Shown here in pieces: positions 18,243 to 28,962 of a DNA stretch of 64,000 bases. Each line of letters opens with the position of its first letter. The stretch's first letter is position 1. The position numbers and the translations under genes are program-made. Location: the NCBI RefSeq assembly GCF_030252425.1, contig NZ_CP126994.1:248001-312000 (forward strand), read 5' to 3'. The notes below the pieces were generated by a model. The model searched no databases. It had not been told where the DNA came from and saw nothing but the letters and a program-made list of their open reading frames with translations. This stretch comes from Acidisoma sp. PAMC 29798. GTDB taxonomy: Bacteria > Pseudomonadota > Alphaproteobacteria > Acetobacterales > Acetobacteraceae.

Positions 18243-19529
18243 ATGACCTTGCCCCTCGCCGCCTGGGCCGGGCTCACCCGGGTCTCGGCCCCGGCGCTGC
18301 GCGCCATGCTGCGGCGGAGGGTGACGCGCGGTAAGGAAATCGCCACCCGCCTGCCCGAGCGTGAGGCGATCGAAACCATGGCGCGCCCGGCGGGCCGGCT
18401 GATTTGGCTGCATGCCGCGAGCCTGGGCGAAACCATCTCCATCCTGCCCGTGCTCTGTGCCCTGGCGCGGCAGCCGGGCACAGTTCTGCTCACGACCGGC
18501 ACGGTCACGGCGCAGCGGCTGCTCGCCCAGCGGCTGCCCGACCTGGGCCTCACCGGCCGGGTGATCCAGCGCTTCGTGCCGCTGGATGTGCCGGCCTGGG
18601 TGGCGCGCTTCCTCGATCATTGGAAGCCCGATGTCGCGGGTTTCGTGGAAAGCGAGATCTGGCCGAACACGCTCAGCGCCGCCTCGCGCCGGGGCATTCC
18701 GCTGATGCTGATCAATGCCCGCCTGTCCGCCCGCAGCCTCGCCCGCTGGCAGATGGCGCCAAAATCCGCGCGTACGATCCTGGGCTGGTTCGCGATGATC
18801 CATCCCCAAAGCACGGTCGATGGGGACCGTTTTTCGTCCCTCAGTCCGGTGCGCGTCCTGCCCGCCGGCAATCTCAAGCTCGCGGCGCCGCCGCTGCCGG
18901 CCGACGGGCGGGAACTCAATCATCTGTCCAGCCTCATCGGCGGTCCCACCTGGGTCGCGGCCAGCCTGCATCGCGGTGAGGATGAGATCGTGCTGGCCGC
19001 GCATAGGCGTCTCGCGGCCACGCATCCCGGCCTGCTGACCATCATCGTGCCGCGTCATCCCGAGCGGGGGGAGGCTATCGCCGCCCTCGCGGGCGGTGCG
19101 CCGCGCCGGTCTATGGGCCAGCCGCCACCCCGCAGCGGCGGCGTTTGGATCGCCGATACGGTGGGGGAGCTGGGTCTGATCTACCGGTTGGCGCCTGTCG
19201 CCTTCGTCGGCGGCAGCCTGGTGCGGCACGGTGGGCAAAACCCGGCGGAGGCCGCGCGCCTCGGCCGCGCCGTCGCGGTGGGGCCCTTCACCACGAATTT
19301 CGCCGACACGGTCGCGTTGCTGCGCGACGGCGGTGCCCTCATCGAAATCGCGGATGGGGAAGCGCTGACGACCTGGATCGATGCACGGTTGCGCGACCCC
19401 TGGGGCACCACGGCGATGGGCGACAAGGGGGTCAGGCTGCTGGACGGCTTTTCGTCATTGCCAACGGAAATCGCCGATATGCTGGCGGGTCTCGCCGAGA
19501 AGGGTGCGGCGTCCCGGGGCCAGGAATGA
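18243..19529 (+). CDS. waaA: 3-deoxy-D-manno-octulosonic acid transferase (Kdo transferase)
   Basis: GT-B glycosyltransferase that adds Kdo from CMP-Kdo to lipid IVA at the inner membrane. 428 residues, the usual length. Signatures include IWLHAASLGETISILP near residue 56, the acceptor Glu in FVESEIWPN (about 136), VFVGGSL-like AFVGGSLVRHGGQNPAE near residue 320 and PAEAARLGRAVAVGP. The stop overlaps the lpxK ATG (ATGA), a common lipid A gene order. Confidence 0.95.
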   Translation: MTLPLAAWAGLTRVSAPALRAMLRRRVTRGKEIATRLPEREAIETMARPAGRLIWLHAASLGETISILPVLCALARQPGTVLLTTGTVTAQRLLAQRLPDLGLTGRVIQRFVPLDVPAWVARFLDHWKPDVAGFVESEIWPNTLSAASRRGIPLMLINARLSARSLARWQMAPKSARTILGWFAMIHPQSTVDGDRFSSLSPVRVLPAGNLKLAAPPLPADGRELNHLSSLIGGPTWVAASLHRGEDEIVLAAHRRLAATHPGLLTIIVPRHPERGEAIAALAGGAPRRSMGQPPPRSGGVWIADTVGELGLIYRLAPVAFVGGSLVRHGGQNPAEAARLGRAVAVGPFTTNFADTVALLRDGGALIEIADGEALTTWIDARLRDPWGTTAMGDKGVRLLDGFSSLPTEIADMLAGLAEKGAASRGQE

Positions 19530-20494
19530 CGATGCGGGCGCCCGCCTTCTGGGCGGAGGACGGCCTGCTGCCCCGCCTGATGGCGCCGCTGGGCGGCGTG
19601 ACCGCTTGGCTGACGGCACGGCGCATCGCCAAACCCGGCTTCCGGGCGCCGGTGCCGGTGTTCTGCTGCGGCAATCCGGGCGTGGGCGGGGCCGGTAAGA
19701 CCACACTTGCCCTCGATCTGCTGCGCCGCCTGCAAGACCGGGGCGCTTCGCCGCATGCGTTGCTGCGCGGCTATGGCGGCACTGAGCGCGGCCCGCTGCG
19801 CGTCCAGCCCACCCTCCACGATGCCCGACTGGTCGGCGATGAGGCGCTGTTGCTCGCCGCAGTCGCGCCGACCTGGGTTTCGGCCGATCGGGCCACGGGG
19901 GCGCGTGCGGCGACCGAAGCCGGTGCCGGGGCGATCGTCATGGATGACGGGTTGCAGAATCCGGGCCTGGTGAAGGATTGCAGCTTCCTTGTCATTGATG
20001 GCGGCGCGGGCTTCGGCAATGGCCATCTTCTCCCCGCCGGACCGCTGCGCGAGCCGGTGGCTCTGGCAGCCGGGCGCTGTCAGGCGGCCGTGCTGATCGG
20101 CGCGGACGCGCATGATGCGCTGTGCCATTTGCCGCCAGGGCTGCCGGTGCTGCGGGCGAGTTTGGTGCCCGAGGTCGGGCATCTCGATCTCAGCGGGCAG
20201 TATGTTGCCTTCGCCGGGATCGGCCGACCCGAAAAATTCTTCACCGGACTGCGCGCGGCGGGGCTGGTGCTGAGCGAGACGCGCGCCTTTCCGGATCATC
20301 ACCGGCTGTCGTTGGCGGAGCTTGCCAGCCTACGCGCGGCCGCCGCCGCGCGCGGCGCGACGCTGCTCACGACCCCCAAGGACCAGGTGCGGCTGCCGCT
20401 GGCCGACCGCGCGGGCATCGCCGTCGCGGGTGTCGCCCTGGCCTGGGAGGATGAGGTCGCGCTGGACGCTCTGCTCGGCCGTTTCCTGCCATGA
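19526..20494 (+). CDS. lpxK: Tetraacyldisaccharide 4'-kinase
   Basis: Phosphorylates the 4' position of the lipid A precursor at the cytoplasmic membrane. 322 residues from the ATG overlapping the waaA stop; a second ATG at 19532 is also possible. Features: PVPVFCCGNPGVGGAGKTT (P-loop), then the LpxK-typical LLRGYGG, VGDEALLLA, DDGLQNPGLVKD (catalytic Asp region) and LPAGPLREP, and FPDHHRLS near the C-terminus. Its stop overlaps the cobD start by four bases. Confidence 0.95.
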   Translation: MTMRAPAFWAEDGLLPRLMAPLGGVTAWLTARRIAKPGFRAPVPVFCCGNPGVGGAGKTTLALDLLRRLQDRGASPHALLRGYGGTERGPLRVQPTLHDARLVGDEALLLAAVAPTWVSADRATGARAATEAGAGAIVMDDGLQNPGLVKDCSFLVIDGGAGFGNGHLLPAGPLREPVALAAGRCQAAVLIGADAHDALCHLPPGLPVLRASLVPEVGHLDLSGQYVAFAGIGRPEKFFTGLRAAGLVLSETRAFPDHHRLSLAELASLRAAAAARGATLLTTPKDQVRLPLADRAGIAVAGVALAWEDEVALDALLGRFLP

Positions 20495-21468
20495 TGGCCC
20501 CGCTGCTGACGACCCTCGTCGCCCTGCTCGTGGAGGCGGCGCTCGGCTATCCCGATTGGCTGTTTCGCATCCTCAGCCATCCCGTCGTCTGGATCGGCGC
20601 GCTGATCGGTTGGCTCGACCGGCGACTGAACCTTGCGGCTCTATCCGACAGGCATCGCCGGCTGCGGGGAATCATCGCGCTCGTGTTCCTCATCGGCGTG
20701 GTGTTTCTGGTCTGCACGCTGATCCAGATCGCCGCCCTGATCTGGTTCGGCCGTGTCGTCGCCATGGTGATTTTGGCGATCCTGGCATCGAGTCTGCTCG
20801 CCCAACGCAGCCTTTACATCCATGTCGCGGCGGTCGCCGAAGGGCTGGAGCAGCGGGGCCTTGCCGGGGGTCGCGCCGCCGTCTCGCAGATCGTCGGCCG
20901 CAATCCCGCAAACCTCGACAAGGCGGGGGTCGCCCGCGCCGCGATCGAAAGTCTGGCGGAGAACTTCTCCGACGGTGTGGTGGCGCCCGCCTTCTGGGGC
21001 GCGCTGCTGGGCCTGCCGGGCATGGCCGCCTACAAGGCCGCGAATACGGCGGACAGCATGATCGGCCACCGCACGCCGCGCCATCAGGCCTTCGGCTGGG
21101 CCGCCGCGCGCTTCGACGATGTCATCAACCTGCCGGCCTCACGCCTCGCGGCGCTGTTCATTCTTGTCGCGGCCGCCCTTCGCCGTGAGGATTGGCGCGG
21201 CGCCGCGCGGGCAATTCGTCGCGACGCAGGTCATCACCGTTCCCCCAATGCCGGCTGGCCGGAGGCCGCGATGGCCGGTGCGCTGGGCCTGCGGCTGGCC
21301 GGCCCGCGCGTCTATGGTGAGACCCGCGTCGAGGACGGCTGGATGGGCAATGGCCGCGCCGAGGCGACGGCCGCCGATATCCGCCGCGCGCTGGGGTTGT
21401 ATCGGCTCGCCTGCGGTGTGGAACTGGCGGTGATCGCCCTCGCGGCCTCGGTCAGCTATTTCCGATGA
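20491..21468 (+). CDS. cobD: Adenosylcobinamide-phosphate synthase (CobD/CbiB)
   Basis: Integral membrane enzyme that attaches aminopropanol phosphate to adenosylcobyric acid in cobalamin synthesis. 325 residues with about five hydrophobic helices. Typical motifs are HPVVWIGALIGWLDRRLN near the N-terminus, IESLAENFSDGVVAPAFW (about 152-169) and GHHRSPNAGWPEAAMAGAL in the C-terminal third. No other cobalamin gene lies in the window; the gene is translationally coupled to lpxK. The last 17 bases overlap the convergent mbfA. Confidence 0.92.
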   Translation: MMAPLLTTLVALLVEAALGYPDWLFRILSHPVVWIGALIGWLDRRLNLAALSDRHRRLRGIIALVFLIGVVFLVCTLIQIAALIWFGRVVAMVILAILASSLLAQRSLYIHVAAVAEGLEQRGLAGGRAAVSQIVGRNPANLDKAGVARAAIESLAENFSDGVVAPAFWGALLGLPGMAAYKAANTADSMIGHRTPRHQAFGWAAARFDDVINLPASRLAALFILVAAALRREDWRGAARAIRRDAGHHRSPNAGWPEAAMAGALGLRLAGPRVYGETRVEDGWMGNGRAEATAADIRRALGLYRLACGVELAVIALAASVSYFR

Positions 21469-22408
21469 GGACGCCGGTCGCGAAGACCAGGGCGCCGCCG
21501 AAGGCCACCTGAAGCGTCGCGGCCAAGGGCGGCGTGTCCATGTATTTCCAGCGGATCCAGCTGATTGCCGCCAGTTCCACCAGCACGACGCAAATGGCCA
21601 CGGCGACTGCCGTGCGGAAATCGTGGATGAGAAACGGCAGGCTGTGACCGAGGCCGCCGATCGTCGTCATCAATCCGCAGACCAGGCCGCGCACCACCGG
21701 CGAGCCGCGGCCAGTGAGGCTGCCATTGTCCGACAGGGCTTCGGCAAACGCCATCGAGATGCCGGCGCCGAGGGAGGCGGAGATGCCGACGAGGAAGGCG
21801 TCCCAACTATGGCCCGTCGCAAAGGCCGAGGCGAAGAGCGGCGCCAGTGTTGAGACCGAGCCATCCATCAATCCCGCGAGACCGGGCTGGACGAAGCGCA
21901 GCAGCAGGTTGCGGCGCCCGGTCTCCGCCTCGTCCAGCAACTCATGTGCGCCGAGGTTCTTTTCGACCAGTTGATCGGCCTTATTCTCATGCGTGCTCTC
22001 GGCAAGCGCGAGATCGCCAAGGAGCTTGCGGATGGAGGCGTCCTGGCTGCGCGCGGCGGCGCGGCTGTAGAACTGCTCCGCCTCGATTTCCATCGCCTGC
22101 ATATGCTGCCGCGCCGTGGCGACACTGAGCGGGCGGATTTGCCAGACCGGCTTGCGCGTCATGAATCCGCGCACATCCTGTCGGCGCACCAGCGGAATAT
22201 GTTCGCCGAATTTCTCTTGATACAGTGTTAGAAGATCGCGCCTGTGGCCGCTTTCCTCCTCCGCCATCTCCATGAAGACGCGGGCGCTGGCGGGAAAATC
22301 CTGCCTCAGGCCTTCAGCGAAGTCGATATAGATGCGCCCGTCTTCCTCCTCGTTGCCAATCGCCAAGGCGAGGATTTCGCGTTCCGTCAGATCAGAAAAG
22401 TTCCGCAT
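21452..22408 (-). CDS. mbfA: Membrane-bound ferritin-like iron exporter (erythrin-VIT1 fusion)
   Basis: 318 residues. The N-terminal half is a rubrerythrin/ferritin-like domain with di-iron ligands in GNEEEDGRIYIDFAE (about 14-28), AEEESGHRRDL (about 50-60), EIEAEQFYSRAA and AESTHENKAD. The C-terminal half is a VIT1/CCC1-type iron transporter with about four to five membrane segments (GLMDGSVSTLAPLFASAF). MbfA proteins of rhizobia and Agrobacterium export iron and protect against peroxide, usually under Irr control; I did not find an obvious Irr box. Convergent with cobD. Confidence 0.9.
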   Translation of the reverse strand: MRNFSDLTEREILALAIGNEEEDGRIYIDFAEGLRQDFPASARVFMEMAEEESGHRRDLLTLYQEKFGEHIPLVRRQDVRGFMTRKPVWQIRPLSVATARQHMQAMEIEAEQFYSRAAARSQDASIRKLLGDLALAESTHENKADQLVEKNLGAHELLDEAETGRRNLLLRFVQPGLAGLMDGSVSTLAPLFASAFATGHSWDAFLVGISASLGAGISMAFAEALSDNGSLTGRGSPVVRGLVCGLMTTIGGLGHSLPFLIHDFRTAVAVAICVVLVELAAISWIRWKYMDTPPLAATLQVAFGGALVFATGVLIGNS

Positions 22409-22521
22409 GTCCTTATTTTGACGATCGGAAGCGGAACGATCAAGTCGGTTTCGTAACGATGCGACTGGGTCGCAATTGCATCGGCTTGAGCAGACAACTC
22501 AACCGATGGCAGGCTGAGCGA

Positions 22522-24093
<1,572 letters not shown>

Positions 24094-24217
24094 GGCGGGC
24101 TCTCCAGCGGATGGGGCGGAGATAGGGCGCCCTCGCACGGCGCGTCCAGAGCGAAGGACGTGGAATTTGGGCGTGGAGAAGCATACAAGAGTTGTCTAGT
24201 AGCGATGGGGGCCCGGT

Positions 24218-24448
24218 ATGCACGTTCGAAAATCCGCCGGTGGGCTTGCGGTTGATCTGCCGGTGAGCGTCGTCGAAAGACTTGGCCTCAAAGAAGGTGA
24301 TGCCGTCGAGATTGAGGTCGGCGACGACCAAACCCTCCGCGTCTCGCTTCAGGACGAACGTGGCCTAGCCATAGCGGAATTACGCGCGCGCGCGACACCG
24401 CTTCCTCCTGACTATAGGTTCAATCGTGACGAGGCGAATGAGCGCTGA
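24218..24448 (+). CDS. AbrB/MazE-type antitoxin
   Basis: 76 residues. An N-terminal swapped-hairpin AbrB-like DNA-binding domain is seen in HVRKSAGGLAVDLP, LGLKEGDAVEIEVGDD. The C-terminal tail (RGLAIAELRARATPLPPDY, then RFNRDEANER) would bind and neutralise the PIN-domain toxin. A G-rich stretch (GGGGG) lies about seven bases before the ATG. The end overlaps the toxin gene by 11 to 23 bases depending on its start, the usual antitoxin-first order. AT-richer than its neighbours by eye. Confidence 0.85.
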   Translation: MHVRKSAGGLAVDLPVSVVERLGLKEGDAVEIEVGDDQTLRVSLQDERGLAIAELRARATPLPPDYRFNRDEANER

Positions 24449-24842
24449 GGTCTTCTTCGACACCAACATACTCGTTTACGCGACAACCATTGACGATCCT
24501 CGGGCGGGCTTAGCCCTCGCTTGGCTTCGGCGTGGCGGTGTTATCAGCGCGCAGGTGCTCAATGAGTTCACGAACGTCTCCCATCGTAAGTTAGCTCGGC
24601 CTTGGTCACGAATTCGAGCCGATCTGGCTTCTTTTGATACAATTGTGCCCGGAGCGAGGCCGGTCGGCTTTTCGACCCATCGTTTGGCGCTGACCATCGC
24701 GGAGCGAGACGGAGTTGCATTCTACGACGCGCTGATCATCGCGGCGGCCCTTGAAGCCGAGTGCTCGACATTACTGTCAGAGGATATGCAACATGGTCGC
24801 GTTATCGAGGGGAACCTAACGATCCTCAACCCGTTCCGTTAA
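24438..24842 (+). CDS. PIN-domain RNase toxin (VapC-like)
   Basis: 134 residues from the ATG at 24438; an ATG four codons upstream at 24426 is equally possible. PIN-domain acidic residues are visible: FFDTNILVYA (first Asp), VLNEFTN (Glu), and the paired acids in FYDALIIAAALEAECSTLLSEDM near the C-terminus. Family members cleave RNA, often initiator tRNA. Directly follows and overlaps its AbrB-type antitoxin. Its 3' end overlaps the convergent glycosyltransferase gene by 17 bases. Confidence 0.87.
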   Translation: MSAEVFFDTNILVYATTIDDPRAGLALAWLRRGGVISAQVLNEFTNVSHRKLARPWSRIRADLASFDTIVPGARPVGFSTHRLALTIAERDGVAFYDALIIAAALEAECSTLLSEDMQHGRVIEGNLTILNPFR

Positions 24843-25944
24843 GGGCTGTCAGCAGATCCAGCGTTCGGGCAATGATGCGCGGCTCGTCGAAGCGAACCCT
24901 CGCACGCGCCATGCCGGCGGCGCCCATCGCCGCACGGAGCGCGGGATCGCGGACAAGCGTGGTCAACGCATCGCCAAGGGGTTCAATCGAACGCGGCGGC
25001 ACCAGAAAGCCCGTCTCGCCCTGCACCACCTGCTCGCGCGGGCCGCGAATGTCGGTCGCGACCACCGGCAGGCCGGTCAGCATCGCCTCAATGACCGACA
25101 TCGGCAGCCCCTCGAAATGGCTTGGCAACGCAAAGATATCGGCCGCCGCCAGAACCGCCGCCGTATCCTCCCGATAGCCCAGCCGCCGCAGACGGGGCCC
25201 GAGGCCACTCGCGACAAAATAGGTTTCGAGATCTTCGCCGTGATCGGAGGCGAGGCGGTCCCCCACCACCCATAGCTCCGCGTCCGGCACGGCCGCCATG
25301 GCGGCCAGCAATTCGGGATGGCCTTTGTGACGGACTAGGCGCGAGACGATGACGACCACCACACGATCGTCTGGCACGCCGAGAGTTGCGCGCATGCGCG
25401 CGCGCGCTTCCGGATCGGGGTGAAACAGTGCAGGGTCACGGCCATTGCCGATGGCGATCGGGTTGCGGGCGATGTGAAGGCGCTTGGCGTCGGCCGCCTC
25501 TTCCTCCGACACCGTCATGAACAGGTCGGTGATCTGGCCGGCCGATAGCTCCATCGCCAGGGACGCCGCGCGGCGCGGCCAGGGGCTCGGCTGGTTGAAC
25601 AGGAAGCCGTGGCAGGTATAGGCGACGCGGGGCACGCCGGCGGCCTTCGCCGCCATCCGGCCGAGGAAGCCGCTGATCGGCATATGAGCATGGACGAGAT
25701 CGGGTTTTTCGGTTCGCAGAAAGCGCACGAGGCCCGCGAAGGCCCGCGCCTGGGCAACCGGGGAGGCACTGCGCGGCAGCGGCAGCGTCACGATGCGAAA
25801 CCCTTCCGCCCTCAAGGGCGCCAGCAATGGGCCTTCGGGGCAGACGCCGACCATCTCATGGCCACGGGCACGGCCTTCCCGCAGCAGCGGCGCCAGGAAA
25901 TGGCGCATCGCGAAGTCGGTGTTCGTGATTTCGACTATTTTCAA
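24826..25944 (-). CDS. Glycosyltransferase family 4 (GT-B)
   Basis: 372 residues. The N-terminal domain has VHAHMPISGFLGRMAAKAAG (about 100-119). The C-terminal GT4/WecB-type donor domain has VVVIVSRLVRHKGHPELLAA and the EX7E-like region FALPSHFEGLPMSVIEAML. Likely adds a sugar to a surface polysaccharide; donor and acceptor unknown. The start is 46 bp downstream of the heparinase-like gene on the same strand, so co-transcription is likely. Confidence 0.88.
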   Translation of the reverse strand: MKIVEITNTDFAMRHFLAPLLREGRARGHEMVGVCPEGPLLAPLRAEGFRIVTLPLPRSASPVAQARAFAGLVRFLRTEKPDLVHAHMPISGFLGRMAAKAAGVPRVAYTCHGFLFNQPSPWPRRAASLAMELSAGQITDLFMTVSEEEAADAKRLHIARNPIAIGNGRDPALFHPDPEARARMRATLGVPDDRVVVVIVSRLVRHKGHPELLAAMAAVPDAELWVVGDRLASDHGEDLETYFVASGLGPRLRRLGYREDTAAVLAAADIFALPSHFEGLPMSVIEAMLTGLPVVATDIRGPREQVVQGETGFLVPPRSIEPLGDALTTLVRDPALRAAMGAAGMARARVRFDEPRIIARTLDLLTALNGTG

Positions 25945-25990
25945 CCGCTACACGAACTGTGATTGGACGACACCACCATAGCCGGCAGCG

Positions 25991-27592
25991 TCAGCCGACC
26001 TTGGTGATCGCCCATTTGACCTGCTGCACCTCACCGGCATCGCAGGACAGCACGATCTGCTCGGTCCGGCGCGGCTCGGTGCCGCCCATGTAGATGCTTT
26101 CCTCCAGCGTGACCTGCGCGCCCTCGGCCCGAAAGCGCCAGCCGGCGCCGCCCGGAAGACGCAGCAACGCCGCCTCTCCGTCCTGCTGCAAGCTCGCCTG
26201 CACGGTCGGGTGGAGATGGAACCGGATCGTGAAGGCCTGCGGCGTCGCCGCCTCCACCACATCCTCACCGCGAATATCGTCCCCGCTTTCGGCGACATAG
26301 AGGCGCCGGCGATGCAGGGCGCCGAGCGGCTTCAGCCAGCCGTCATGGCTCGCTTCCAGCCAATGGGCACCACTGGCTTCCTGGCGCTGCACCTCGACCC
26401 GCTCCGGCCGGCGACCCAGGCCCTCGGGCTTGATCTCGGACGAACTCATATCGCCAATGATGAGCGTCGAGTGGGCGGCCGTGGCGCGCAGGGCATCGCG
26501 CCACTCGCTCATCGCCGCTGGTGCCGCGCCGCAATTGACGATCAGCCGGTCACGCCCGATCGACAGCTCGAACGAGAGCGTTCCGGCATGGGCATTGGCA
26601 TCGAGCCCGGGCGGCGGTGGCGCGCCGGTATCCAGCAACAGCACGCTGCGCCCGGCCTGAAGGCGGTGGAACCCACCCTCGACCAATTGGCTCGGCGCGC
26701 GGGCGGCGCGGCCCGCCTGGGTCAGGACGAGATCGACGAGGCTGGAGGTTTCTTCCTTGGTGCCGTTGAACAACGCGAGGCCGCCATCGCCATGGCGCAG
26801 CATCCGCAATGCGACAGCGAGCTTTTCGATCGACGGCCCAAGGCCCGCCGGCGGGGTTGCCTGCGCCGCCTGGAGCAAGGCGCGGATCTCCGTCAAGTCC
26901 TGCAAGGCGGCGAGGTGGCTCGCGGGGCTGCGCTCGATATGGCTGCCGTCGGGCAGAATCTGCCGGTTCAGTTCCTGCGGCAGGAAACGCAGCGCGCGGG
27001 TGAGGAAAGACCCCTGGTCGGGGAGCGCCACGGCCGCCGCGACGAGACCCTTGAGCGCGGTGAGGGCGCGGGCCTGGCCTTCCTCGGCGGGAAGGGCCGC
27101 CGCGAGGGCGCGCGCATCCCCCACCAGCCGGCCCATGAGGCGCTGACGAAAGGCGTCATCGGCGCTGGCGGCGAAGAAATCGTAATGGCCGAGCCAGGCG
27201 GCGATTCGCGCGCCCATGACATCCGGGCGCGAGGCGACGGCATCGAGCTGAGAGGCGGCGATCCATTCCGACACCAGCATCCGCGCCCGCTGCCGGGCGG
27301 CATCGGTGCCGAGGGCGCGCAGGTCGCGCAGCCAGGTGAAACTATGGGCGGCGGCGCGCAGCACGGCGGAGCCCGAGGAGTCGTTCCAGCCCCCCGGCTG
27401 CAAAACCCGCACCGAGTTGCCGGCTGTCAACTCACCCTTGAGGAGCCGCGCACCGAGGGTGGGATCGCCGGGCCAGAGGTCACGCACCGGCAGCGTGGGC
27501 GCATCCGGCACCCGCGACATCCGCAGACTGGGCAGCCGTGCGAAGGTCTGGCGGACGCCGCGCATCCAGCCGCCGGACTCACGTCCGCTCAT
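25991..27592 (-). CDS. Heparinase II/III-family protein
   Basis: 533 residues with an N-terminal alpha-helical toroid part and a C-terminal beta-sandwich of the heparinase II/III type (SFELSIGRDRLIVNCGAAP, RATAAHSTLIIGDMSSSE near residues 340-390). Family members are uronate-containing glycan lyases. Alphaproteobacterial homologues commonly sit near purH, as here, but their substrate is not established. No signal peptide is seen in the first 30 residues (basic, RMSRVPDAPTLPVRDLWPG). Precedes the GT4 gene. Confidence 0.85.
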   Translation of the reverse strand: MSGRESGGWMRGVRQTFARLPSLRMSRVPDAPTLPVRDLWPGDPTLGARLLKGELTAGNSVRVLQPGGWNDSSGSAVLRAAAHSFTWLRDLRALGTDAARQRARMLVSEWIAASQLDAVASRPDVMGARIAAWLGHYDFFAASADDAFRQRLMGRLVGDARALAAALPAEEGQARALTALKGLVAAAVALPDQGSFLTRALRFLPQELNRQILPDGSHIERSPASHLAALQDLTEIRALLQAAQATPPAGLGPSIEKLAVALRMLRHGDGGLALFNGTKEETSSLVDLVLTQAGRAARAPSQLVEGGFHRLQAGRSVLLLDTGAPPPPGLDANAHAGTLSFELSIGRDRLIVNCGAAPAAMSEWRDALRATAAHSTLIIGDMSSSEIKPEGLGRRPERVEVQRQEASGAHWLEASHDGWLKPLGALHRRRLYVAESGDDIRGEDVVEAATPQAFTIRFHLHPTVQASLQQDGEAALLRLPGGAGWRFRAEGAQVTLEESIYMGGTEPRRTEQIVLSCDAGEVQQVKWAITKVG

Positions 27593-27732
27593 AGACCCGC
27601 TCGCGGATCACAGGCGTGGCAGGGCACCGCGAGGGCGGACTCGGACGACAAACGAATGCGGGAGGCGCGAACAGGCATGAAGCCTTCTAGACAGCGTGAT
27701 GCCCGTTGCACAAGCGTTGGAAAACACTTGCA

Positions 27733-28266
27733 TCAGGATAAGGCGTACTCGCTTTCCGCCGTATAGACGGAACCATCATGACCAAGCTGCGAACTAAAGA
27801 GCGTAAAATGCTCGACCTGGAACGGCTCCGCCCGCAGCAGATTGTTCGTCTGAATGAAGCTGGCGATTTTCTCGTTCGCCGGCTGGTCCGTGCGGGCGAG
27901 CGTGATGTGCGGTACGAATCGCCGCCGCTCTGGCTCCAGCCCGGCGCGTTGCAGCGCGGTTTCGATCTTGGCTTGAAGATGATCGAGTTGGGGGTTGCGC
28001 TCGACACCCGCCCAGAGGGCGGTGACGCGGCCGGCTTTCTCGAAGAGCCCGACGCCCGCGATCGTCAGCGGAAAGCTGCGTGCCTTGACCGCGAGCAAGG
28101 CGAGATCGACGTCTTCTGCGCGAAACGGAGGGATTTCGCCGATGAAGCGCAGCGTCAGATGGAGATTCTCGCGGCGCATCCAGCGCATGCCATAGAGGCC
28201 GGTGGTGAGGCCGGCGAGCCGGTCCCGCAGCGACCAGGGAAGGTCGATGGCCGCGAAGAGTCTCAT
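27733..28266 (-). CDS. thpR: RNA 2',3'-cyclic phosphodiesterase (2H/LigT family)
   Basis: 177 residues with the two HxT/Sx motifs of the 2H phosphoesterase superfamily: HLTLRFIGE (about 40-43) and PHITLARTD (about 124-127). Length matches ThpR/LigT. Known members hydrolyse 2',3'-cyclic phosphates at RNA ends. The ATG overlaps the stop of the upstream tesA-like gene by four bases, so they form an operon. Confidence 0.92.
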   Translation of the reverse strand: MRLFAAIDLPWSLRDRLAGLTTGLYGMRWMRRENLHLTLRFIGEIPPFRAEDVDLALLAVKARSFPLTIAGVGLFEKAGRVTALWAGVERNPQLDHLQAKIETALQRAGLEPERRRFVPHITLARTDQPANEKIASFIQTNNLLRAEPFQVEHFTLFSSQLGHDGSVYTAESEYALS

Positions 28267-28913
28267 CCCTGCCCGGCCTTCGGCAGATCTTTCATCTGGG
28301 CTTGGGCTTGGGCCACGAGCGTGAGAATGATCGGGGTCAGCCGCGCGACTTCGATATCGACGCCCGCCGCATTGGGATGCAGGCCGTCCGCCTGGGCGAG
28401 ATCGGGGTGGCCGACGAGTCCCTCCAAAAAGAAGGGGTCGTAGATCAGGCCAGGGCGCCGTCCGAGATCGGTGAAAACTGCCGTGAACTGGTCACCGTAT
28501 TCCGTGCCTAGGTTCGGCGGCGCGATCATGCCGCTCAACAGAACCGGAATATGCTTGGCCTGAAAGGTGTCGAGGATATGCGTGAGATTAGCCCGCATCT
28601 GCTTCGGGTCCAGGGCGCGCAGACCGTCATTGCCGCCGAGTTCGACCAGCGCCGCATCGACCTCTCCGCCGCCGAGCGCCCAGTCGAGCCGGGCGGCGGC
28701 ATCCGCCGTCGTATCGCCCGAGACGGCGGCATCGACCAGCACCACATCGGCGCCCTTGGCCTTGAGCGCGGCGGCAAGCTTGGCCTGAAAGCCCTCCTCG
28801 GCCGGCAGCCCGTAGCCCGCCGTGAGAGAATCGCCGAGCACAAGCAGACGGACGGGTGCGGCGACGGCATGCCTCATGAAAAAAGAAACCCCGGCAATGA
28901 GGGTGAGTGTCAT
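28263..28913 (-). CDS. tesA: SGNH/GDSL arylesterase / acyl-CoA thioesterase I (TesA-like)
   Basis: 216 residues from the ATG at 28913, which gives a signal peptide (MTLTLIAGVSFF...HAVAA). A shorter ATG at 28877 would lose it, and the longer open frame upstream overlaps the divergent ABC gene. SGNH blocks: LVLGDSLTAGYGL (Ser), VSGDTTA (Gly), ELGGNDGL (Asn), and DGLHPNAAG (Asp and His). Predicted periplasmic esterase/lysophospholipase. Divergent from the YbbA/YbbP-type genes across 49 bp, the same arrangement as tesA-ybbAP in enterobacteria. Confidence 0.92.
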   Translation of the reverse strand: MTLTLIAGVSFFMRHAVAAPVRLLVLGDSLTAGYGLPAEEGFQAKLAAALKAKGADVVLVDAAVSGDTTADAAARLDWALGGGEVDAALVELGGNDGLRALDPKQMRANLTHILDTFQAKHIPVLLSGMIAPPNLGTEYGDQFTAVFTDLGRRPGLIYDPFFLEGLVGHPDLAQADGLHPNAAGVDIEVARLTPIILTLVAQAQAQMKDLPKAGQG

Positions 28914-28962
28914 GAGAAACGCGCGGTGCCTATGCCTCACGCCATCCCTATATGTGCGCTGC

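Noticed and set aside
26210-27766. 518-codon plus-strand frame opposite the heparinase-like gene
   Set aside because: Shadow frame; the minus-strand protein matches a family over its length.
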